A stretch of DNA of 64,000 bases from Nitratireductor aestuarii (GTDB lineage: Bacteria > Pseudomonadota > Alphaproteobacteria > Rhizobiales > Rhizobiaceae): the NCBI RefSeq assembly GCF_014641695.1, contig NZ_BMIF01000005.1, forward strand, positions 124,001 through 188,000. Reading direction: 5' to 3'. A program made the translations under genes and the position numbers. The notes under the pieces are model-generated. The model saw only the letters and a program-made list of their open reading frames with translations. It was not told the DNA's origin and made no database searches. Shown here in pieces: positions 8,909-17,840 of the stretch (position 1 is its first letter; each line of letters starts with the position of its first letter).

Positions 8909-10114
8909 ATGCCTATCGAAAGCCTGATCATGTCATCCTCCTTCCCTCCGGAGATCGAAGCGCATATCGCCGAGATACTGCCCTCCCTCATTGAAACGCG
9001 TCGCGACATCCACCGTCACCCGGAAATCGGGTTCAAGGAAGTTCGCACGGCCGAAATGGTCGCCCGGCGCCTGCGTGAGCTGGGGCTCGAGGTAACGGAA
9101 GGCATCGGTATAACCGGGGTCGTCGGCACACTGCGTGCTGGTAACAGCAACCGCGCCATCGGTTTCCGTGCAGACATGGACGCGCTTGCCATGAACGAGG
9201 CGACCGGCCTGCCGCATGCCTCCCAGATCGAAGGCATGATGCACGGCTGCGGCCATGACGGCCATACGACCATGCTGCTTGGCGCGGCCGAGGTGCTGGC
9301 GAAGAACCCGTGCTTTTCGGGCACAATCCACTTCATCTTCCAGCCTGCCGAGGAAGGGCTGGGCGGCGCACCGGCCATGATGCGCGACGGTCTGTTCGAG
9401 CGCTTCCCGGTCGATGCCGTCTACGGCCTGCACAACAAGCCGAACCTGCCCGCAAACACGTTCAACGTGACGATCGGCGCGATGCTTGCCGCTGCCGACA
9501 TGTTCACGGTGGTGTTCGGCGGACAGGGCGGCCACGGCGGTTCGGGCGCCTATATGTCCGTCGATCCCACCATGGCCGCGGCACAGTTCGTCACCAACCT
9601 CCAGGCCATCATCGGTCGCAACATCTCTCCCTTCGACCAGGGCGTGATCAGCGTTGGCCACATAAATGGCGGCAGTTTCGACGCGCCGAACGTCATCCCT
9701 TCCCGCGTCGTGATCCGTGGAACGGTGCGCAGCTTCTCGCCGAAGACGCGCGACCTGCTCGAACGGCGCCTGAACGAGGTAGCCCGCGCGGCAGCCGACG
9801 CGTTCAGCACCACACTGGAAGTCACCTACGACCGGCTGTTCCCGTCGCTGCACAACCCTGAAGAATCGACCTCCAGGATCGTCGAGGCATTGCGCAAGCG
9901 CTTCGGGCACGACCGCGTGGACGACAAGATGGTGCCGGTTACGGGCGCCGAAGACTTCGCCTATATGCTCGAGCAATCCACCGGCTGCTTCTTCTTCATC
10001 GGTGCAGGCGACGGTCCGGCACTCCATTCGACGCAATATGACTTCAACGACAACCTGATTGCGGACGGTATCCGCTATTGGGTGACGATCGCGCAGGAAG
10101 AGCTTCCGGTGTGA
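8909..10114 (+). CDS. M20 family amidohydrolase / aminoacylase (hippurate hydrolase-like)
   Basis: 401 residues. M20 zinc-peptidase motifs are visible: DMDAL, GCGHDGHTTMLLGAA, QPAEEG and, near the end, GAEDFAY. A dimerisation domain is inserted between them. The family hydrolyses N-acyl amino acids, hippurate or related amides in the cytoplasm. The start is uncertain: an in-frame ATG at 8930 (MSSSFPPEIE) is equally possible and has a weak GAAAG upstream. The stop overlaps the GTG start of the LysR gene. With a peptide importer downstream, it could release amino acids from imported conjugates. Confidence 0.88.
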   Translation: MPIESLIMSSSFPPEIEAHIAEILPSLIETRRDIHRHPEIGFKEVRTAEMVARRLRELGLEVTEGIGITGVVGTLRAGNSNRAIGFRADMDALAMNEATGLPHASQIEGMMHGCGHDGHTTMLLGAAEVLAKNPCFSGTIHFIFQPAEEGLGGAPAMMRDGLFERFPVDAVYGLHNKPNLPANTFNVTIGAMLAAADMFTVVFGGQGGHGGSGAYMSVDPTMAAAQFVTNLQAIIGRNISPFDQGVISVGHINGGSFDAPNVIPSRVVIRGTVRSFSPKTRDLLERRLNEVARAAADAFSTTLEVTYDRLFPSLHNPEESTSRIVEALRKRFGHDRVDDKMVPVTGAEDFAYMLEQSTGCFFFIGAGDGPALHSTQYDFNDNLIADGIRYWVTIAQEELPV

Positions 10115-11028
10115 ACCAGCGCCAGCTGCTCGCGTTCAGGGCGACCGTAGTTCTGGGCTCGATCACCGCGGCTGCGAAAGAACTGAACGTTTCGCAGCCG
10201 GCGGTCAGCCGGCTCGTTTCCGATCTTGAATCCAGCCTCGGCTTCCGGCTGTTCGTAAGACAGACGGGACGCCTTGTGCCGACCCCGGAAGCGCTGGAGT
10301 TCTTCCGGGAAGTCGACATGATGTTCTACGGCATCGACCGCCTGAAGCAGGTGGGCGAGGAAATCCGCACGCTCTCGCGCGCGACCGTACGCTTCGCCAC
10401 GCTGCCGATGCTGAGCTTCGAGGTCATCCCGCTTGCCGTGAACCGCTTTCGCCAGCGGTTCCCTCAGGCGCGGGTAAGGCAGGACGTGTTCAGCTCTGCG
10501 CGGGTGGTGGAGCTCGTTGCCTCCCGGCAGTTGGACCTCGGTGTCGCACAGACACAGACGCGCCGCGAGGACATCGAAGTGCTGATTTCCCACCATGCGC
10601 GCTGCGTATGCGTGATGGGGCCCGGGCATCCCCTGGCAAATGCCAGCCGGCTGACGCCGGTCGAACTGCGTGACGAACCGCTCATTGTCCTGGCTCGTCA
10701 CACGGTTTCGGCGAGCTACATCACCAATGCCTTCGCCGACCATGGCATCCAGCCCCGGATTGTTGCGGAAAGCCAGCCCTCATTCGCCGCTGCATCCATG
10801 GCCGCGAAAGGATGCGGCATAGCAATTGTGGATGAACTGACGGCTCTGGCCATGAGCGACAAGGTGGCAATGGTCCCCTTCGCGCCAGAAATACCTTTCG
10901 AAATTCAGGTCATGAAACCGAAAGATATGCCATTATCGCGGGCCTCTGAAGTATTATTGTTCGAAATCGAGGCGGAGATCGGGCGTTCATTTCAGCGTGC
11001 ACGGCATGCCTATAAGGATTCGGTATGA
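10111..11028 (+). CDS. LysR-family transcriptional regulator
   Basis: 305 residues. The N-terminal winged helix-turn-helix reads ATVVLGSITAAAKELNVSQPAVSRLVSDLE, split here as residues ~8-37; a periplasmic-binding-like effector domain follows. GTG start at 10111, overlapping the preceding stop (GTGTGA), with AGGAAGAG upstream. An earlier ATG at 10078 would extend it into the M20 gene and is rejected. Being co-directional and coupled to an enzyme gene is less usual for LysR genes. It probably controls the surrounding catabolic genes, perhaps through the 95-bp gap downstream. Confidence 0.9.
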   Translation: MNQRQLLAFRATVVLGSITAAAKELNVSQPAVSRLVSDLESSLGFRLFVRQTGRLVPTPEALEFFREVDMMFYGIDRLKQVGEEIRTLSRATVRFATLPMLSFEVIPLAVNRFRQRFPQARVRQDVFSSARVVELVASRQLDLGVAQTQTRREDIEVLISHHARCVCVMGPGHPLANASRLTPVELRDEPLIVLARHTVSASYITNAFADHGIQPRIVAESQPSFAAASMAAKGCGIAIVDELTALAMSDKVAMVPFAPEIPFEIQVMKPKDMPLSRASEVLLFEIEAEIGRSFQRARHAYKDSV

Positions 11029-11123
11029 CCTTTTTCAGATATTCTATTTGACGGGTGGGCACCCCGTGGCCAGAGTCCGACCGATGTTTTTGCGCCAGAT
11101 GCTAGCCGTATAGGAGTTCTGTT

Positions 11124-12062
11124 ATGACCCATAAGAAACCTGAAGGTTCCTTCGTCGCCCTGGTCACGCCAATGAACAACGACGGCAGCATCGACTATGA
11201 AGGCTTCCGCACCCTTCTCAACTGGCATCATGAGCACGGAACGTCGGCTGTGCTGATCATGGGCTCGACGGGCGAAGTCTCGATGCTGTCGCCCGATGAG
11301 CGCCGCGAGATCGTCGAGAAGACCGTGAAGATGCGCCCGGGCCAGATGCAGATGTATTATGGCTGCACCGGCAACAACACGGCCACGACGATCGCTTATG
11401 TGCAGCATGCCAAGCAGTCAGGCGCTGACGGCGCGATTGTCGCCGCTCCCGCCTATATCGGCGCGGACAACGACGCGATCACGGACTTCATGTTCGAGGT
11501 TCTCGACAGCACCGACCTCGCGATGGGCTTCTACAACAACCCGCCCCGCGTGAAGACCGACCTTCACTGGACGGATCTCCTGAAGCTCGCACGCCACGAC
11601 AATATGGTCGTGCTTAAGGAATCCACCACGCGCGTCGGCCAGGTGGCGCAGGTCTGTGCGGCCAAGCCCGACATGTCGATCATGTGCTGCTGCTCGCCGA
11701 ACCTGGGTCTGGTTGTGCCGACCATGTCGCTTGGCGGCCATGGCACCGCGAACATGACCGGCAACATCATCCCAGAGGAAATGGCCGTCATTTCCACGCC
11801 TTGGGTCAAGGAAGGTGCTGCCACTGCGTTCCGCGATGCGTACCTGCGCAACCTGCCGATCCTGCACTTCGTCTATTCCGCGATCAATCCGGTCGCCACG
11901 AAGACGATCATGCGTGCGCTTGGCCTGCCCTCAGGTCCGCTGCGCAAGCCGCTGCAGCCGCTTTCGCCGAGCGCCCTGGAAGTTGGCCTCAAGGCCTATC
12001 AGGAGCTGGAACTCGACCGCAAGTACGGCCTCAACATCCGTCCGGCGCTCGCCGCCGAGTAA
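11124..12062 (+). CDS. Dihydrodipicolinate synthase family lyase/aldolase
   Basis: 312 residues, a single (beta/alpha)8 barrel. Schiff-base lysine K165 (VVLKEST) and the partner Y137 (GFYNNPP) are present, as is the GSTGE loop that grips the substrate carboxylate. The family cleaves or forms C-C bonds of 2-keto acids (DapA, NanA, KDG aldolase and others). It is unlikely to be biosynthetic DapA given its catabolic neighbours; substrate unknown. The 95-bp gap before it contains an imperfect palindrome (11051-11067) that could be an operator for the LysR protein. Confidence 0.88.
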   Translation: MTHKKPEGSFVALVTPMNNDGSIDYEGFRTLLNWHHEHGTSAVLIMGSTGEVSMLSPDERREIVEKTVKMRPGQMQMYYGCTGNNTATTIAYVQHAKQSGADGAIVAAPAYIGADNDAITDFMFEVLDSTDLAMGFYNNPPRVKTDLHWTDLLKLARHDNMVVLKESTTRVGQVAQVCAAKPDMSIMCCCSPNLGLVVPTMSLGGHGTANMTGNIIPEEMAVISTPWVKEGAATAFRDAYLRNLPILHFVYSAINPVATKTIMRALGLPSGPLRKPLQPLSPSALEVGLKAYQELELDRKYGLNIRPALAAE

Positions 12063-12114
12063 GCAGAGCGCGTATGACATTCGCGGTCTACCAGGGTTCG
12101 GAGAAGTCAACATT

Positions 12115-12894
12115 ATGGAACTAGGTATTCGCGGCCGCAAGGCGCTGTTGAGCGGCGCCAGCAAGGGCATGGGCAAGGCCTGCGCCCTTGAGATAGCGCG
12201 TGCCGGCGCGGAACTGACACTGGTTGCCCGCAACGAGGCGACCCTGCTCGCGGCAGCTGCCGAGATCCGGGAAGAGACCGGCGCGAAGGTCACCACCGTC
12301 GTGGCAGACATCACCACCGAGGAAGGAAGGGCGGCTGCTCTTTCGGCCTGTCCTGAGCCGGACATCCTGCTCAACAACGCAGGCGGCATGCCGCCCGGCG
12401 ATTTCCGCGATTGGACGCGCGACGACTGGATCAAGGCCGTTGACCTGATGATGCTGCCGCCGATCTTCATGATGCAGGCAACTGTCGATGGCATGATGGA
12501 GCGTGGCTTCGGCCGCATCGTCAACATCGCTTCGCGCAGCGTGAAGATCGCCCATGCGGAGCTTGGCCTTTCCAATGGCGCTCGGTCCGGCCTCGTTGGC
12601 TTCACGGCAGGTCTCGCCCGTCAGACCGTTGGTCGCAACGTCACGATCAACAACCTGCTTCCCGGCATCTTCGACAGCGACGGTCAGCGCGAGCACGTGG
12701 CCAAGCTGAGCGAGAGCACGGGCCGCCCGTTCGACGAGATCTGGGCGCAGCGCGCGTCCAAGAACCCAGCCGGTCGTTATGGCAGGCCTTCAGAGATCGG
12801 CGCCTATTTCGCCTTCCTGGTCAGCGAGCACGGCGGGTTCATCACCGGCCAGAACCTGCTGATCGACGGCGGCGAGTATCCGGGGACCTATTGA
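12115..12894 (+). CDS. Short-chain dehydrogenase/reductase-like protein, catalytic Tyr/Lys not conserved
   Basis: 259 residues. The Rossmann cofactor motif GASKGMGKA and the NNAGG motif are intact, and a serine lies at the expected place (NIASRS). Where classical SDRs have Tyr-x-x-x-Lys, this protein reads ELGLSNGARSGLVGF, with no Tyr-x3-Lys. It therefore belongs to a divergent SDR branch and may be poorly active, use other residues, or have another role. It ends with the usual GQNLLIDGG motif. ATG at 12115, 52 bases after the DHDPS-family gene, same operon. Confidence 0.85.
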   Translation: MELGIRGRKALLSGASKGMGKACALEIARAGAELTLVARNEATLLAAAAEIREETGAKVTTVVADITTEEGRAAALSACPEPDILLNNAGGMPPGDFRDWTRDDWIKAVDLMMLPPIFMMQATVDGMMERGFGRIVNIASRSVKIAHAELGLSNGARSGLVGFTAGLARQTVGRNVTINNLLPGIFDSDGQREHVAKLSESTGRPFDEIWAQRASKNPAGRYGRPSEIGAYFAFLVSEHGGFITGQNLLIDGGEYPGTY

Positions 12895-12915
12895 GATGAT
12901 TGGCGAAAGACTGCG

Positions 12916-14409
12916 ATGAAGATAGCCATCGCCGGGTTCCAGCACGAGACGAACAGCTTTGCGGGCACGATCGCGCGGCGGTCAGACTTCGACCGGCCGG
13001 GCGGCTGGCCACCGTTCTGCACCGGCGACGAGATGCTTGCCATCATCGCTAAATCTGGAACGCCGGCGGCAGGAGCCATCGCCGCTGCGCGTGAGGCCTC
13101 CGTCGAGATTATCCCGCTCCTCTGGTGCATCGGGCTTCCTTCGGGGCCAGTGGAAGATGATGCCTTCAACGACATCGCTGATGACATCTGCCAGCGCTTC
13201 CGCGACGCGCTAGCCCAAGGGGCCGAAGCGCTGTACCTCGATCTTCACGGCGCCATGGTTACGCCCTCCTGGCCGGATGCCGAGGGTGAGTTGCTTAGAA
13301 GGCTGCGCGAAATCACCCCGCACCCCTTCCCGATCGTGGCGTCGTTCGACCTGCACGGCAATATTTCAGAGCCGATGGTGCGCGACTGCACGCTGCTCGA
13401 CTGCTACCGGACCTATCCGCACACCGACCTGAAGGACACAGGCGCTCGGGTCATGCAACGGCTGATCGGCCTGCTGAAAGGCGCAGCGCAGCCGCTCCTC
13501 GCCTACCGGGCGGTTCCCTATCTCGCGTCCATCAACGACCAGTGCACCTTCGTTGAACCCACGCGCGGACTGCTGGCCGCAGGAGCTGAGCTGGAACAGG
13601 ACCCCGCGATCGACTGCGTCAGCCAGTTCTTCGGCTTTCCCCTCGCGGACGTCCCGGACTCCGGCCCTTCGATCATCGTGCAGGGACGCGACCAGAAGGC
13701 CGTCGATGACGTGGCCGACCTCATGCTGGCGAAATGGCTGGAAGCTGAACCGCAGTTCGCCACCCGCCTGCTATCCGCCGAGGAGGCCGTCGCTGAAGCA
13801 ATCCGCCTGGCTGCAGCCGATGGCACAGGCCCAGTGGTCATCGCCGATACCCAGGACAATCCGGGTGGCGGCGGCACCGGTAACACGACGGGCATGCTGC
13901 GCGCGCTGATCGATGGCAGCGCCAAGGGCGCGGTGATGGTCCATATCGCGGATGCAGACGCCTGCGATGCAGCTCACGAAGCCGGTGAAGGCGCCACTAT
14001 CGACATCGCGATTGGCGGCAGTTCTTCTCCACAATACGGCTCCCCCGTCGAGGGACCGTGGAAGGTCATCCGACTTGGCTCCGGAGAGTTCACGGGTGTT
14101 GGCCCCATGTATCGCGGCAATCCGATCGCACTTGGACCGGTTGCGCTTCTGGAGCGCGACGGCGTCAGGGTGATCATTGCGCCGCGCAAGATGCAGGCTT
14201 CCGAACCCGGACTTCTGCTGCACCTCGGGCTCAGCCCTGAGGAACTGCCGATCCTGGTGGTAAAAAGCTCCGTTCACTTCCGTGGTGCGTACCAGGCGAT
14301 GGCCCGCGCCATCATCCCCGCGCTCGCGCCGGGGGCAGTCGAAGCCGACTTGTCCCGGCTCCCCTATCGGCACGCGAAGCGTAAGCCGGCTCGCTCAGTT
14401 CTCTCATAG
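12916..14409 (+). CDS. M81 family metallopeptidase (MlrC-like)
   Basis: 497 residues. Begins MKIAIAGFQHETNSFA, the hallmark of the MlrC/M81 family. Likely metal-binding motifs are LDLHGAM and SFDLHGN. The C-terminal domain contains DNPGGGGTGNTT, as in the MlrC C-terminal family. MlrC is named for breaking linearised microcystin peptides, but most relatives have unknown substrates. Followed 18 bases later by a dipeptide-type binding protein, so its substrate may be a peptide-like or amide compound brought in by that importer. Confidence 0.88.
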   Translation: MKIAIAGFQHETNSFAGTIARRSDFDRPGGWPPFCTGDEMLAIIAKSGTPAAGAIAAAREASVEIIPLLWCIGLPSGPVEDDAFNDIADDICQRFRDALAQGAEALYLDLHGAMVTPSWPDAEGELLRRLREITPHPFPIVASFDLHGNISEPMVRDCTLLDCYRTYPHTDLKDTGARVMQRLIGLLKGAAQPLLAYRAVPYLASINDQCTFVEPTRGLLAAGAELEQDPAIDCVSQFFGFPLADVPDSGPSIIVQGRDQKAVDDVADLMLAKWLEAEPQFATRLLSAEEAVAEAIRLAAADGTGPVVIADTQDNPGGGGTGNTTGMLRALIDGSAKGAVMVHIADADACDAAHEAGEGATIDIAIGGSSSPQYGSPVEGPWKVIRLGSGEFTGVGPMYRGNPIALGPVALLERDGVRVIIAPRKMQASEPGLLLHLGLSPEELPILVVKSSVHFRGAYQAMARAIIPALAPGAVEADLSRLPYRHAKRKPARSVLS

Positions 14410-14427
14410 TCTGGAGGTCTAGAACCC

Positions 14428-15957
14428 ATGAAAATTCGGCAGTACTCCCGCATCATTGGCCTTTGCGCCGCGCTGGCGGCCGGCACGGCACTGAGCTCGA
14501 CCGCTCTTGCCGGCCCGGAAGACCAGTCCATCACGATCGGCATGGGCGAAGACTTCCCCACGCTCGACGGCTACATCAACACCGCACGCGACGGTGTTGT
14601 GATGACCATGCAGGTCTATGACAACCTGATCTACCGCAATCCGAAGACCTTCGAGTACGAGCCTCTGCTGGCCACTTCCTGGGACCGGATCGACGACCGC
14701 ACGATCGAGTTCAAGCTGCGTGAAGGTGTGACCTTCCACGACGGCTCGCCGCTAACGGCAGAAGACGTGGTGTTCACGTTCAACTACTGGGCCGATCCGG
14801 CCAATGGCGCACGCGTCCAGGGTTCCGTCTCCTGGATCGAGAAGGCAGAAGCCGTCGACGACTACACGGTGCGCGTGATCTCGAAGGCACCGGCACCGGC
14901 TGCCATGGAATTCATCGCCGGCTCGCTTCCGGTCTATCCTTCCGACTACTTCCAGCAGGTTGGTCCTGAGGAATTCGGCAAGAAGCCGATCGGCGCAGGC
15001 CCCTACAAGGTTGAATCCTTCGGCGATGGCCTCGTAAAGCTGGTGGCCTACGAGGGCTACTACGAGGGCGGCGCAAAGCGCACGCCGTCCATCAAGACCG
15101 TGAACTGGCGCATCATTCCGGACACCGCGACGCGTATTGCCGAGGTGATCGGCGGCGGCCTAGACTGGGTCTGGAACGTTCCTTCCGACCAGGTTGAGCA
15201 GCTGAAGGCCGTTCCGACGCTAGAAGTGGCGCTCTCCTCGACGCTGCGCATCGCAATGGTTGCGCTCGATGCTGCCGGCCGTACCGGCGACAACCCGCTG
15301 ACCGATGTTCGCGTACGCCGCGCCGTCAACCACGCCATCGACCGCGACACCATCGTTGCCAACCTCGTTGGCGGTGACGGCGAGGTCATCAATGCACCCT
15401 GCCATCCGGTCCAGTTCGGCTGCGACCAGTCTGCTGCAGTTGTGTATGACTACGATCCGGAGAAGGCAAAGGCTCTGCTCGCCGAAGCTGGCTACGCTGA
15501 CGGCTTCACCGTTAAGCTCGGCAGCTACCGCGACCGCGCCCGCGCCGAAGCCGTTCAGTCCTACCTCGCCGCCGTCGGCATCAAGGCCGAACTCGAGATG
15601 CTTCAGGCTAGCCCCTCGTTCTCCGGCTGGCGCGAGGGTAAGGTCGGAATGTGGTACGGTGACTGGGGTTCGCAGTCGCTCGCCGACAGCTCCGCATCCA
15701 TCGGCGCCATGTTCGACGGCTCCAGCAACGACGGTTCGCGCAACGAGACCGTGCTTGAGCTCGTGAAGGGCGGCGCATCCGTCATGGATCCGGAAGAGCG
15801 CAAAAAGAAGTATGCCGAGGCGATCAACATCATCACGGACCAGGCCTACTGGGTCCCGATGCATACGATCGTGATGGGATACGCCTACACAAACACGCTT
15901 AATTTCGAACCAACTCTTGACGAACTGCCCCGCTTCTACGACGCAAGCTGGAAGTAA
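14428..15957 (+). CDS. Dipeptide/oligopeptide-type ABC transporter substrate-binding protein (family 5)
   Basis: 509 residues with a Sec signal peptide (cleavage near STALAG). The SBP family 5 pattern is clear: TIEFKLREGVTFHDGSPL near residues 90-107, followed by AEDVVFTFNYW. Periplasmic receptor for the permease/ATPase set immediately downstream. These proteins bind peptides but also glutathione, opines and nickel, so the cargo is open. A perfect 10-bp stem-loop separates it from the permease genes. Confidence 0.92.
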   Translation: MKIRQYSRIIGLCAALAAGTALSSTALAGPEDQSITIGMGEDFPTLDGYINTARDGVVMTMQVYDNLIYRNPKTFEYEPLLATSWDRIDDRTIEFKLREGVTFHDGSPLTAEDVVFTFNYWADPANGARVQGSVSWIEKAEAVDDYTVRVISKAPAPAAMEFIAGSLPVYPSDYFQQVGPEEFGKKPIGAGPYKVESFGDGLVKLVAYEGYYEGGAKRTPSIKTVNWRIIPDTATRIAEVIGGGLDWVWNVPSDQVEQLKAVPTLEVALSSTLRIAMVALDAAGRTGDNPLTDVRVRRAVNHAIDRDTIVANLVGGDGEVINAPCHPVQFGCDQSAAVVYDYDPEKAKALLAEAGYADGFTVKLGSYRDRARAEAVQSYLAAVGIKAELEMLQASPSFSGWREGKVGMWYGDWGSQSLADSSASIGAMFDGSSNDGSRNETVLELVKGGASVMDPEERKKKYAEAINIITDQAYWVPMHTIVMGYAYTNTLNFEPTLDELPRFYDASWK

Positions 15958-15969
15958 GAGTCAAAATCA

Positions 15970-15995
15970 GACGGGCGGCGGATCAGCCGCCCGTC
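15970..15995 (+). promoter_or_regulatory. Stem-loop between binding-protein and permease genes
   Basis: Perfect inverted repeat GACGGGCGGC / GCCGCCCGTC around a 6-base loop, 12 bases after the binding-protein stop and not followed by a U-tract. In ABC operons such hairpins commonly protect the upstream message and lower expression of the permeases relative to the receptor; that role here is inference. Confidence 0.6.
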
Positions 15996-16017
15996 ATACC
16001 AGAAGAAGCGCAGACCG

Positions 16018-16941
16018 ATGCTGACCTATCTCGTGCGGCGGGCCACCATGGCGGTGGTGGTGATGATGATCGTATCCGTCATCTGCTTCGTCCTGAGCAA
16101 TGTTGCCTATGACCCTGCCGTGGGTATCGCCGGCGCACAGGCAACTGACGAAGACGTTGCCCTCATCCGCAAGACATACGGTTTCGACCGGCCGCTCGTC
16201 GTCCGTTTCGTTGAATACCTGGGCAACATCGCCACCGGCGACCTTGGAACATCCTATCTTTCCAAACGCCCCGTGATCGAAATGATCCTTGAGCGCCTGC
16301 CGGTGACCGCGCTGCTCGCGGTGCTGTCGATGGCGCTTGCGCTACTCATCGCTCTGCCGCTTGGCAGTGCAGCCGCTCTGTGGCCCAACACGATCATCGA
16401 CCGGTTCGTTCAACTGCTTGCGGTAGCCGGCCAGGCAATCCCCAATTTCTGGGCCGGCTTGCTGCTGATCGTCGTATTCGGCGTGCAGTTGCGCTGGCTG
16501 CCGATATCCGGGTCCACCACCTACGCGCATTTCGTCATGCCCGCGATCACGCTCGGCACCTTCGCCATGCCGCCTCTGATGCGCCTCGTGCGCGCCGGCA
16601 TGATCGAGGTGCTGGCGTCCGACTATATTCGCACCGCACGGGCCATGGGCATCCGCCCGTTCCAGCTCACGTTCAAATATGCGCTGAAGAATGCGGTCCT
16701 GCCCGTCATTTCGCTTTCGGCCGTGCAGCTCGGCTTCATGCTCGGCGGCTCGATCGTGGTTGAATCGATCTTCGCGCTCAACGGCGTGGGTTACCTCGCA
16801 TGGCAATCAATGACCCGTTCCGACATGCCCGTCATCCAGGCGATCGTGCTGATGATTTCCATGATCTACATCGTGCTGACGCTGCTGGCCGACCTGCTGA
16901 ACGCCTATATGGATCCTCGCCTGAGGGGGAGCCGCAAATGA
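16018..16941 (+). CDS. Peptide-type ABC transporter permease, DppB type
   Basis: 307 residues, N-terminal membrane helix MLTYLVRRATMAVVVMMI then five more. The cytoplasmic loop RTARAMGIRPFQLTFKYALKN is the DppB coupling motif (residues ~205-225). Its stop overlaps the next start by ATGA. Inner-membrane partner of the DppC-type permease. Confidence 0.93.
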   Translation: MLTYLVRRATMAVVVMMIVSVICFVLSNVAYDPAVGIAGAQATDEDVALIRKTYGFDRPLVVRFVEYLGNIATGDLGTSYLSKRPVIEMILERLPVTALLAVLSMALALLIALPLGSAAALWPNTIIDRFVQLLAVAGQAIPNFWAGLLLIVVFGVQLRWLPISGSTTYAHFVMPAITLGTFAMPPLMRLVRAGMIEVLASDYIRTARAMGIRPFQLTFKYALKNAVLPVISLSAVQLGFMLGGSIVVESIFALNGVGYLAWQSMTRSDMPVIQAIVLMISMIYIVLTLLADLLNAYMDPRLRGSRK

Positions 16942-17840
16942 CCTCACAAGCTTCGGTCAGCACGGTGGAAGTAGCCGAGGAGCCCATCGTCAAGCGGTTG
17001 GGCTTCTGGCAGAAAGCGCTTGCGCACCGCACCTTTGTCTTCTCCGGCATCATCCTGCTTGCCATCACTCTGGTGGCGATCTTTGCGCCCCTGATTGCGC
17101 CGTTCGATCCCTATTTCCAGGACATCGCCAGCCGCCTGAAGCCACCCTTCTGGCATGACACCACGGTGGCGGAACACCTGCTCGGAACGGACCAGCTCGG
17201 CCGCGACTACCTTAGCCGTCTTATCTACGGCGCCCGCATTTCCATGGCGATAGCGGTTGCGGCGACCCTGATGTCCGCCATCATCGGCATCACGCTCGGG
17301 CTTGTCGCCGGCTATTTCGGCGGGTGGATCGACACGGCCATCTCTACGGTAATCACGACGCGCCTTTCCATGCCGATCATCCTGATCGCGCTCGCGGTCG
17401 TGGCGATCGTCGGCCCGTCCCTGACGGTGGTCATCGTCGTGCTCGGCCTGCTTCTCTGGGACCAGTTTGCCGTGGTGACACGCGTGGCCACGCAGCAGGT
17501 CTGCGCCCGCGACTATGTCACCGCCGCCCGCGTTCTCGGCAGCTCCCTGCCGCACATCCTTTTCAAGGAGATCCTGCCCAACATCCGCGCCCCCCTGATG
17601 GTGGTCGCGACCGTTGAAATGGCGCAGGCCGTGCTGCTCGAAGCCGCCCTCTCCTTCCTGGGTCTTGGCGTTCAGGCGCCCCTGCCCTCCTGGGGCCTGA
17701 TGCTGTCGGAGGCCAAGACGTCCATGTTCTTCAGCCCGTGGCTGATCGTTCTGCCGGGCAGCTGCCTGTTCGTCCTCGCCCTTGCCATCAACCTGATGGG
17801 TGACGCCATGCGCGACCTGACCGCTGGAGGGCGTGGCTGA
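16938..17840 (+). CDS. Peptide-type ABC transporter permease, DppC type
   Basis: 300 residues. N-terminal cytoplasmic tail, then a first membrane helix (FSGIILLAITLVAIFAPL) and the DppC signature HLLGTDQLGRDYLSRLIYGARIS, split at residues ~77-99. The ATG at 16938 overlaps the preceding stop by 4 bases; the following ATPase starts on the last base of its stop. Forms the membrane pore with the DppB-type subunit. Confidence 0.93.
   Translation: MTSQASVSTVEVAEEPIVKRLGFWQKALAHRTFVFSGIILLAITLVAIFAPLIAPFDPYFQDIASRLKPPFWHDTTVAEHLLGTDQLGRDYLSRLIYGARISMAIAVAATLMSAIIGITLGLVAGYFGGWIDTAISTVITTRLSMPIILIALAVVAIVGPSLTVVIVVLGLLLWDQFAVVTRVATQQVCARDYVTAARVLGSSLPHILFKEILPNIRAPLMVVATVEMAQAVLLEAALSFLGLGVQAPLPSWGLMLSEAKTSMFFSPWLIVLPGSCLFVLALAINLMGDAMRDLTAGGRG

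Noticed and set aside
11051-11067. Imperfect palindrome ACGGGTG...CCCCGT as LysR box
   Set aside because: Only 5 bp pair cleanly and the T-N11-A spacing cannot be confirmed; mentioned in the gene entry but not listed as a site.
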